Assembly: GCA_027625915.1 (NCBI GenBank)
Contig: JANTQA010000032.1
Span: forward strand, 14,710,001-14,774,000
Direction of reading: 5' to 3'
DNA length: 64,000 bases
Origin: Anaeramoeba flamelloides
Lineage: Eukaryota > Metamonada > Anaeramoebidae
The translations under genes were made by a program, and so were the position numbers. Of this stretch, positions 55,601 through 64,000 are shown piece after piece. The number at the start of each line of letters is the position of its first letter. Position 1 is the stretch's first letter. Under the pieces are notes generated by a model that was not told where the DNA came from, did not search any database, and was given only the letters and a program-made list of their open reading frames with translations.

Positions 55601-58600
55601 GTATATTTTAAAAATAAAAATAAATCTTGCCAAAAGATCTAAAAAAATTTTTTTTGTAATTTGTATTTCGGCTTGTGAAACGGATGAGTTAACCCCATCT
55701 AAACAATTTATTAATTTGAGTCTCTTATTTTGAAATCCAAAATTTTCACATGTTTTCAATATAAAACCACAAAAAAGTAGCCTATTGTTTTTATTAACAA
55801 TTAGATTAATTCTTGAAAATGGTAAAGCATATTTTTCGTTTTATGTTGGAAAGTCTTGATTTTGAAAGAAAATTTTTTTATTTGGTTAATATTTTTAATA
55901 ATTAATATTTCAATTTAAATCCCAGTCAATAAAACTAATTATGGTATAGGTGATTCAATAAATGAAAATTTGATAGAATCTTAACAAAAGTTTTCTAAAT
56001 CAAATTGAGATCTATTAAGGGGCTAATCTCTATTATTTTTTTTTACCTAAATTTAATAGAGATTGAGATAATTTTTTGCCAATTACTTAGATTTGAAAAT
56101 AACTGTTTATTTTCAACATCAAACATATTTCTAGATAAGAAATCCTATTTAGAAATTGGTCAAAAAAAAAAAAAAATAATAATAGAGACTAGTCCCTTAA
56201 CCAAAAAAGAATTTATTTCATATAAAATTTTTTAAAAAAGTCATTTTCTTGATTTCAAAAAATGAAAAATAATTATAAAATAATTCTAAAATTTTGAAAT
56301 AATTTTTTTAAACAAACTGTTTAGTTTTATTCACAAGAATTAGTTATAACAATTTAAATCATTTTTGTCAGAAAAAAATTGATTTTGAATTTTGAGGGTA
56401 AAATTACAAAAATCTCAAATATCTTCAAGAAAATTTTATTTGGAAAAATCGGATTTTTATCTTCGAACAAAAACACAATTTGTTGGTAAAATTTTTAAAT
56501 GACTTTAAAGCTTTAATAGTTGTAACTATGTTCTTCTTAAAACAAAGCAATTATTTTCCAATACTGGTATTTGAATTACAAATGGGAAATGGCTTCACTT
56601 CATTTTCAATTTCCTTTTTCAAATAGAGTTTTCAGATTATAATCTACATTTTTGAAAACTCTATTTATAAAAGAAAAATATGGAAATGAAGTGAAACCAT
56701 TTCCGATTTATAATTCAAATACCATTAAGATGAATGAATTCATTTTATTTCAAACATTATAAAAATTTTTTACCATGTTTATTACCATTTCCATCATTGC
56801 TATACTATGCAAAGTCTTTGTTGCCAGGAATATTAATAAAAGAATTTTATTTTCTTTTTTGAGATAATTCTTTTGGTTAAACAAAAAATTGATTTAATCT
56901 TTTTCTTTTTTATAAAAAATGGAAAAAAAAAAATGATCTGAAAAAAATTTTCTTTTTTGGGTTTCTTAGTTGATCAGAATTTTTTGACACTTCTTATCTA
57001 AAAATTTGTATGTAGAGTATATCGCCAATATAATATTTAAAAGTTTTGACTTGTTACCATATAGTACTGATCCCTTAATAAGACTTTTTTTTTAAAAAAT
57101 TGGATTTTGGTATGCCAAAAAATTTGAATTGGAGTTTAGGTATAGCCAAATATAATTTGAGTGGACTACAGTTGGAAGAGAAATGATGTTGTTTAAATGG
57201 AATGTTTCATTGTGAAGAGAATATTACGTCAACGGTGCCAATCTGCACTCCCGGGTAGCAGTGGTAGCTTTTGGTTGATCGGGTGGGGGTAATTATATCA
57301 AAGATGAATACCACTATCAATTTTTTTATTTTAAGTCAAATACAAAAGATGAAAATAAAATATTCAAATATTAATAAACAAAAAATGCAAAACATTTTTT
57401 TTTATTTTCAAATATTGTTGATGAACACATTAGCAAAATGATTTTTAGAAAGAATTTTTTTAAAAAATGATAATTCTTGATGAATTTAAATAATAGTTGT
57501 GATTGGAATGGTAATTTTCATAGATACTTTAATATTATATTAAAATCTGTTGGAATTACAGGGGTGTCTGTGTCAGTCTTTCTGTTGGAAAAAAATAATA
57601 ATAATAATAATACATTTTCAACTTAAAAATAATAGTCACTAACATAAATTCAAATCAATTTCTGATCGATCCTTTCGTATACTTTATGAACCACTGCAGC
57701 TTTTCCACAATGAGAAATAAAAAAAATAATTTAGAACTAAATAAGGAAGAAAATTTTTCAAATATTAAGTTTTAAAATGCAAAGAAAAGTCATACAAAAC
57801 CTTGAAACCCATGGAAAATAAACATTTTTTTTTTTTTCACAGTAATCAATTATGCCCAAAAGATTTAAAAAATTAATCCCAAACACGGGCAAATGTGCTC
57901 TCTAGATATCTGGTAGTGTATGATAACTGTTCTGGGTGGGTTTAAAGTGGGTTCGGATCAAAACTGTTCACCATTTAAATCGCGTTATATCTTCTTGAAT
58001 CTTCCATTTAGATAATAATTTTTTCCCCTTCAACCTTAATGTTAAATAAAGAAAGGAAAAAAAAAGGGTGGGTATCAAAAATTAAAAAAAAAAAATCAGC
58101 TTAAAAAGGTAAAAAGAAAAAAAATATATTAATTTATTTAAAGAAAACTTTGATTTTATTTCATATGATTTTCCTATTATTTTTAATTTTTAAAAAAACA
58201 AGAGCTGTGATTTAATTTTTTTCATACTAGTTTATTTTGCATTTTTATCTGAAAATTTTTTTTCTGAATTAGTTTTTTACAGAGAATTGAAAGTATCGAA
58301 TATTTTTCTAATCCAAACCAGCAATAAATATTTAATTTAATCATTTGTTTATATTTTTACAAACTTTTATTTGTTGTCTTATTTCTTGATTTCTGTGTAT
58401 ATTAAACGTAGGAAGAAACGACGGGGTTAATTTCCCTCGATCATGTTCAAATAAATATCACAAAATCAAATTGTAAGGAAAAGCGTCATATTTTTGAAAT
58501 AACATCAATTTTGGAAAATAATAAAATTAAGGGGGCTAAATTTTCTAGGAATGGTACGCTGGTAAAGGGGAGACATAAATCATACCGTTTGCGGAGTAAG

Positions 58601-58723
58601 GAATATGAGCATATGAATTTTTGGGTAAGGCATATACAAAATGCAATCCTATCCATACATTTAGTCTATTATATAAACTTGAAAAGAAACGAATACAAAT
58701 CCTTAATCAATAAACAAAAATAA
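49609..58723 (+). CDS. Cytohesin-like ARF guanine-nucleotide exchange factor (Sec7 + PH)
   Basis: Five exons: 49609-49624, 49720-50197, 51239-51432, 53794-54134 and 58412-58723 (1341 nt, 446 aa), with introns of 95, 1041, 2361 and 4277 bp. Donors are GTTAGA, GTAAGT, GTAACT and GTAAGA; frame is kept at all joins. The first 16-nt exon is the least certain part. Residues about 1-120 are Lys/Asn-rich. Residues about 125-290 are a Sec7 domain (LNKQAIGDFLG, …IYMLCFEIFSLNTNYHDSDI, …NSLPVEMLENIYEDV). Residues 305-423 are a PH domain with the phosphoinositide signature KQGGRIKTWKKRYF, a GRP1-like insert (NGTLVKGRHKSYRL) and the terminal Trp helix (NFWVRHIQNAI), then a basic tail as in cytohesins. Cytohesins activate ARF GTPases at PIP3-bearing membranes. 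The usual glutamic finger motif PGEAQKID reads PLSAERVD, so the catalytic Glu is Ser203. Exchange activity may be lost or altered. Confidence 0.85.
51478..51530 (+). repeat. Solitary end of the CCGGACATG family
   Basis: GAAAAAAATACCTGACATGA ATATAACCCAGGACAAGATT matches the inverted-repeat end of the elements at 31926-32415 and 61160-61652. No second end is found nearby. It lies in ARF GEF intron 3. Confidence 0.5.
54383..55518. mobile_element. 1.14-kb TA-flanked inverted-repeat element in the ARF GEF intron
   Basis: Ends AACTAAAATTCAAAATTTTC and, inverted, GAAAATTTTGAATTTTAGTT, with TA outside (54381-54382 and 55519-55520). Subterminal parts also pair in inverted form (…GATCAATAATTGTTAAAACA… near 54655 against the region near 55225-55260). 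The right part is a diverged relative of 24631-25160 (…ATCGATCAAATGATTAGATA C…). Its middle (54720-55150) is unique. No transposase recognised. Confidence 0.65.
55605..57045 (+). repeat. ~1.1-kb dispersed repeat, copy 2, interrupted by a MITE
   Basis: Direct counterpart of 17935-19020 with a hairpin MITE (56566-56732) inserted. It differs in the orientation of its core (56735-56878). It lies in the last ARF GEF intron, next to the 1.14-kb element. Confidence 0.65.
56566..56732. repeat. Hairpin MITE, TGGTATTTGAATT family, copy 3
   Basis: The best preserved copy. Arms TGGTATTTGAATTACAAATG GGAAATGGCTTCACTTCATT and their reverse complement (…AATGAAGTGAAACCATTTCC GATTTATAATTCAAATACCA) enclose a short loop around TTTTCAGATTATAATCTAC. 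Confidence 0.75.
57225..57300. other. GC-rich island of unknown nature in the ARF GEF intron
   Basis: About 75 bp (ACGTCAACGGTGCCAATCTG CACTCCCGGGTAGCAGTGGT then AGC…GGTTGATCGGGTGGGGGT) stand out sharply from the AT-rich intron. No frame is convincing (the + frame reads VNGANLHSRVAVVAFG, then stop). GTAGCAGTGGTAGC recalls a tRNA A box but no B box follows. TGCACTCCCGGG recalls the U1 snRNA loop II but no U1 5' end is present. Possibly part of a structured RNA or a foreign fragment. Confidence 0.3.
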
Positions 58724-61159
58724 AAAGAAAATGCTGTTTTCAATATATTTGATTTAAAGAGGGTATTAAAAAATATAAAATAAATAATAAATCACTTTTA
58801 TTTCCTTTTTTTTTTTTTTTAAATTATTAAACTGTTTTGAATTTTTCAATTATTGTTTATTAAAAATCTTTAACTTTCCTAAATGTTTGTATAATTTTAG
58901 TCAAAAATATTTAAAATAAATGTGAATCAAGAATTAAAAATTAATTTGAAGTAGATTGGGGGAGAATGGTTATAATTGCTATTTACCTTTTTAACATGTA
59001 CAAGTTTTTATCAATGTTTTTTTCTGTCAAAACCTTTTGAAGATATAAACTATTTATAAACTATCGGTTGGCGTTGTTAAGAAGTTTTAGTTTAATAATT
59101 GAACAAGTGGATTCAAAGGGTTTTGCATTGTGTTTTAGGGAAAATTGTTTGTAAAACTTTTTGATATATCTGTCTTTTCCATCTTTTAAGCTATTTAATC
59201 ATAATAAATAATATCAGTTATTTTCCTGGAATTGTTCCAATTGTATCCAGTGATTTCCTATTCGGTGTGTATATGTATAATGTGTGTTAAATATCATCGA
59301 GTACTTTCACCTTTTTCTCACCAAACACAGAGAAGTCCTTGAACGAAATATTCTTTTATTGGAATTTTTTTTATGTACATATTTTTTTACTCAAAAATTT
59401 AAGATAATTGTAATTTTTGAGTAAATTATTATTTGGCAATACATCACAACTCTGAAATTTTTTTTAAAAAAATCTATAATTTTTCTATTTTTGAAATTTA
59501 TTTACATAATAAACATTATTCTACAGAACAATAATAAAGGGGGTTGACTACTTTCTTAGATATAAATGGAAATCGAAAAAAAAAAATATTAAAATTTTCA
59601 GTAATATTTTTTTTTTCTTTTTAATTGTAAAAGATTTGAAATAATTATTTAACTTGGTGGGGTGATTATTTTAATCTGATTTTTAATAGTCTAAAAATAT
59701 TCATATTTTACAATTTTAAAATAAAATAATACTTCCAAAGGGTTCGGTCAGTTCAATTAAAAAAATGATTTTTTTTCTATTTTTGTAATAGTTTTTATAT
59801 ATTTCTTTTTTTGTGTGTTTTTATTTTTAATAAAAACTCTATTTCGCTCAAAGAACTCTAGTTAAAAATGAAAAATTTCACTTTATTTTAATGAATATGC
59901 CAAACTGTAATTATTTAGAACTGCAATAAATAATAAACTTTGGGTTAGAGTCGATAATAATCAACAAAATACCTGAAAAAATCATAAAATTTCAAAAAAA
60001 AAATGTTTAAAAAAATTTTTTGGGCTCCTTTCATTAGAAAGTCTAGTTTACAATTTTTCAATTTCTTTCAAAAATTAAACATATTTACAATAATATTTTT
60101 TAATTGTGGGTGTATGAATTTGAAAATAGAACATAAAAATCCTCTCTTTTCTTAATGTTGATTTGGAGTTTCAAACTTTTTGTTTTTTTTTTCAAATTAT
60201 ATTTTTAAAAATAAAAAAGAAAAGTCAAAAGAAAAGAAAAGAAAAAAGAATAATTAAGAAAAAAAAAGCAAAAGAAAACAAAAAAAAAATTTACTATGAG
60301 AAAAAATGATTTTTATCTTCAAATTGAAATTTTATTCTGCGAAAAATAATGAATTAAACTCATAGAATACGTTCTAATTCTCAAATAACGCTATTCCATT
60401 TTACTAGAAAGGTGGTTATATTCTCTTTTTTTTCTGCTAATTGTTGTAACATTTATTATTTTTTTCTTTAGAGCTGTTTAATCCAAAGTTCAAATGTTGT
60501 AACTTATTTCGTAGGTGAAAAAAATACCCCAAAAATGTGTGTTTTTTTCAAAAATTGGCAATTTTGAGAAAGGGGTTATAATTGGATTTTAATGGGTTTA
60601 ATAGCTATATTATCTTAAGTTCATAAAATTATCAAAACCTTGAAAGGGGTTTTTTCTAAAAGATGTATAACTGGATTACAATATGTAGTTATGGGTAAAC
60701 TTTGTTTTTTTGAATTTATTTTTATGTTGTCATGATTGGTATTGAGATTCATATCAAAAAAAAAAATCCAAAATGTTTTTAAGTAATGTTAGGAATATAA
60801 TAAGAATAATAACTATTAAATGTTAGAATATCCATGATGCAACAATTGGTATACGAAATAATGTTTACTCTACCCATGGTTCTTTGGTACACCATCTAAT
60901 TAAAAAAAAAAAAATGAAATGAAATTATAAAAAGATTTCTGATTGTTTATAATTATAAAAGTAAGGATGAGTGTTTAATAAGGAGATCCATTATCTAAGA
61001 TATTCTTTTGTTTAATTTCTCTTTTTCTTATCGAAATAAACAAGAAATAATTTTTTTTTTAAATGTTCAAAAGGTTGTTGATTCGGTAGTTTTAGGGGGG
61101 GGCATTAATATCAATAAATTACCAATTAAGAAATTGTTTAATAATATATTTCTGAATTA
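58724..61159. other. Intergenic region between the ARF GEF and HMG-box genes, first part
   Basis: AT-rich; no frame with family likeness, RNA gene or clear repeat is found. The G-rich run TAGTTTTAGGGGGGGGCATT near 61088-61108 is the only compositional outlier. Confidence 0.4.
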
Positions 61160-61652
61160 TCATAAAGAAAAAAATACAGGACATGAAAATAATCTCAGAA
61201 AAGATTTTTAATTATGAATATTAGAAAAATTGATATTTAGTTTCTTTTATTTTAAATCAAATCCTTTTTATAAATAATAAAATTATAAATGAATTCAAGA
61301 ATGAACCCACATAAATTTCATTAAAGTAAGGTTTCTATAGAATACTCAATATTTGTTTGGTAGGACAAGTAGATCAACTTTTTTTGAAAAAAAATCAAGT
61401 TTTGGCTGGGTTTACGAGAGTTTTGGAAAATGTTAATTTTTATTTTTGTTTTTTGATTGATTGAATGGTGTTTTGGACAAGTGTAATTTAATTAATCATC
61501 ATTCTAATAAGTGGGTTGTATATAATTTTAAAATTTGATTCTTAAAAAAAGGATTTGATTTAAAATATATGAAATTACACAAAAATTTTACTAATATTCA
61601 CAATTAAAAATTTTGTCCTGGATTATTTTCATGTACGGTATTTTTTTCACGA
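61160..61652. mobile_element. Element with CCGGACATG inverted repeats, copy 2
   Basis: Inverted ends AAAGAAAAAAATACAGGACA TG… and …CATGTACGGTATTTTTTTCA CGACTT enclose about 490 bp collinear, in reverse orientation, with 31926-32415 (shared internal phrases TGATTGATTGAATGGTGTTT TGGACAAGTG and ATCATTCTAATAAGTGGG). Diverged, without coding capacity. Confidence 0.65.
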
Positions 61653-63653
61653 CTTTATAATAAATTTTCTCCTCTTACAGTAAGTTAAATAGCCCTTGTT
61701 GACTTGATTATTTTTTTTCAGACTTTTACATGTTCTTTTTTGAAAAATGTGTTTTTAAGTGTTGTTTTCCAACTTTTTTCAGTTGTTTTCTTTTTTTATC
61801 TGTTGCTGAATGAAAAAAAAATCAAGTGTGTGTTTATTTTTAAAAAGGAAGTCTATCACGATAATACTGTCATTCTCTAAGTCATAATAGAAATTTTTTT
61901 TCAAAGTTTTCTACGAAATAGTATTTTTACTATTTTGATTGAAAAATTGAAAGATCTTGTTATAATCAATGAAAATTGATATTTTAAGAGATTTAATTTC
62001 CTCTCATTATTAAATTTGTATAAAAAGAATTGATTTATAAATAATTTGGACATTGGGCATTTTCTTGTAGAATTTTAATCAGATAAAATATTGGCTAATT
62101 AACTTTTGACTCAATATGAAATATTCCTTCACTAAGGATTCTTATCTCTTCGAAAGAGTAAAAAAAAGAATGAAAACAAATAAATAAAATCAACCAATTA
62201 CAAAATATGATTTGAAGACGATCGGATAAAGGAAAAAAGGAAAATGAATAGAAATTTTTGGTTTATTTCTTATACAAAAAAAACTTTAAAAGTTAATATC
62301 TCATTTTGTTAATATGTAGGGATATCAGTAAAAAGGTTTTTAAGAAACTTATTTTACCCTTTTTATTGATTTTTTTTGGATTTATTCAAATTGAAAGATT
62401 TTTTTGTTGTGGATTTTGGTGTTGGTTTGTTTAAATTTTGTTGAATTAGATCTCTTTTATCAGGAGATTGGTCTTGAAGGTTGTTAAAAAACACTTGGAT
62501 AATATGATCTATGGTAAATATTGGTTAATTTGAAAGTATAGTTATACTGAACTGTATTTTTCAACAAACACAAAATAAAAACCAAAAAATCATAGGCAAT
62601 AAAAAAAAGAAAAACATTGAAAAAAAAAAAACAACAGTTAAAAACAAAATCAAAACAAATAATTTTCAAAAACCCATATTAAAACTTTGACATGGGTTAT
62701 TTAACAAACCGTATAATTTAAAATGAAATACTCGATCAAGAATAAAATTAAAATAGCTTTCATTATTCTGATTCTACCCTTTTTTAAGAAAATTTTTTAA
62801 CTTTATTCTTATTTGTAACAAGATTTCATAACAAATATTTTTCTCAGAATTTATTTTTTTTTATGGAATATTAAGAAAAGTTCAAACTTTATTAAACTTT
62901 AAAGTTTATAATCTGATTATTTATGTTATTTATGAATAATTTTTTCAAATTAAAAGTCCTGTATGTTTCTATTTAAACATTTTTTCAAAATATTATTATT
63001 TCGAGTACTTTTAAAAATAAACCAATAATTTTCCGATTTAATTTACCCAAATTGTTTTAAAAATAATTTAACAACCAAAATCTTATTCAAACATTTCAAT
63101 AATAATATTTATTTGTGACACCAGTGGATAATTTAAAATAATATATTTGCGCATTTAAAGAATTCTATTTTTCCTAAAATTTCAATAAAAATAAATAGAA
63201 AAATAAAAAAAGATATTTTAAAAAGGAAAAAACTTTCAATTGAAAACACCTATTTTTCTTCAATTTTATGAAATAAATTTGAAAGACGTTAAAAGATTTT
63301 TTTATTATTTGAGATTCAAAAAAAAATATTTATTTGGTTAAATTGTTTATTCAAAATTTATCAGATTTTGACAACAAAAAGAATGAAAATAAATCGTATG
63401 TGAACCGTTTTACAAATTAAAATGTTTAATAAATAATAGAACATTTTTATATTAATAAAAATTTCGAGTTGTATGTTCATTTTTTTTAAACTAACAAATT
63501 TCAAATGTAACTATTTTTTACTTCTTTTTTTTTCTTTTTTATTTGATTAGAAATTTAAAAACCTCTTCTCTAACTAACAAAAAATTTCTTTAACGCTCTT
63601 TATACAATGCAATCATATTCTATTTAATACATTTTTTTCTCAAAGATCAATAA
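61653..63653. other. Upstream region of the HMG-box gene
   Basis: About 2 kb of AT-rich sequence with no supported gene. The last few hundred bases should include the promoter of the gene at 63654. No specific motif is claimed. Confidence 0.35.
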
Positions 63654-64000
63654 ATGTCATACAACAAAGACAAACCAAAAAAAAACAGAAACGCATGGAC
63701 TTTTTACTGCATGGAAATGAGACCAAAGGTCCAAAAGAAAAATGCTGACCTCAATTTCAGAGAAGTCTCCAAAAAAGTCAACGAAGATTGGAAAGAACTT
63801 TCTGAAAAAGCCAAAAAGAAATGGACCAAACAAGCCGGAGAGGACAAAAAAAGATATGCAAAGGAATTGAAAAAATGGCAAGATGAACAAACCTCAGAAT
63901 CCTCTGAAGAAGAACTTTCAAGAACAAGATACAACGGAAGAAAGAAACCAATCCCAAAACCAGTTGGTGCCAGAAATGTTTACCAATTCTTTATGATGGA
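63654..64000 (+). CDS. HMGB-type HMG-box DNA-binding protein (partial, runs off the window)
   Basis: ATG at 63654 opens a frame of 115 codons to the window end. Residues 8-76 form one complete HMG box (RNAWTFYCMEMRPKVQKKNA then DLNFREVSKKVNEDWKELSE KAKKKW…DKKRYAKELKKW), with the expected aromatic residues, the W-x-x-L-S-x-x-x-K core and a basic character. A short acidic linker (TSESSEEELS) follows. Residues 97-115 (KKPIPKPVGARNVYQFFMM) look like the start of a second box, as in two-box HMGB proteins. These bend DNA in chromatin. G+C is higher than in the flank and codon choice is biased, as in a well-expressed gene. No intron is needed in the visible part. Confidence 0.9.
   Translation, partial: MSYNKDKPKKNRNAWTFYCMEMRPKVQKKNADLNFREVSKKVNEDWKELSEKAKKKWTKQAGEDKKRYAKELKKWQDEQTSESSEEELSRTRYNGRKKPIPKPVGARNVYQFFMM

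Noticed and set aside
57225-57300. tRNA or U1 snRNA gene
   Set aside because: There is an A-box-like GTAGCAGTGGTAGC and a TGCACTCCCGGG resembling U1 loop II, but no B box, no acceptor-stem pairing and no U1 5' end (ACTTACCTG), so neither can be called.
57895-57990. tRNA-like GGTTCGGATCA phrase
   Set aside because: It looks like a B box, but no A box at the right distance and no acceptor stem could be found.

Overview
The window is very AT-rich (by eye about four fifths A+T) and full of poly(A)/poly(T) runs. It comes from a nuclear genome of a unicellular eukaryote. Supporting signs are GT-AG introns, the standard genetic code with all three stops in use, a SAGA-type protein, a calcineurin B subunit, a cytohesin-like ARF exchange factor and an HMG-box protein. 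An amoeboid or anaerobic protist (amoebozoan- or Anaeramoeba-like) fits, but I cannot prove the species.

Host genes, left to right: (1) 2435-3684 (-), a predicted winged-helix protein whose frame is broken at a 21-nt homopolymer. (2) Around 13.0-17.5 kb, a two-exon (+) gene for a membrane protein with a bacterial-type PH (bPH/DUF304-like) domain, interleaved with antisense (-) coding exons. (3) 20754-31179 (-), calcineurin B in three exons, with a 115-bp intron and a 9768-bp intron. (4) 36560-38548 (-), an intronless ClC chloride channel with a CLC-K-like valine at the gating-glutamate position. (5) 40862-about 43.6 kb (-), an SPT20-like SAGA subunit. (6) 49609-58723 (+), a five-exon Sec7-PH ARF GEF (446 aa) whose catalytic glutamic finger is serine. 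(7) 63654 to the window end (+), an HMGB-type protein. Several exon-like pieces (4.4-5.0, 31.5, 32.7, 33.8-34.7 and 47.3 kb) are reported with low confidence.

The rest is dominated by small TA-flanked inverted-repeat elements, probably Tc1/mariner-like in target choice: a 1.1-kb element in two almost identical inverted copies 13 kb apart; a ~195-bp foldback family (CAGTCAGTTTCAC ends); an element with ~620-bp inverted repeats; an element whose ends are clusters of the palindrome ATCGCGAT; families with CCGGACATG and CAGTGGTG ends; several hairpin MITEs; and two decayed LINE 3' ends. They are nested in each other and have inflated introns. The large calcineurin B intron alone holds at least six insertions.

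The genes do not form an operon or pathway. Calcineurin B (Ca2+ signalling), the ARF GEF with a phosphoinositide-type PH domain (membrane traffic) and the ClC channel are separate housekeeping or signalling functions. All splice models were worked out by hand from reading frame and family alignment; the calcineurin B and ARF GEF models keep frame across every junction.
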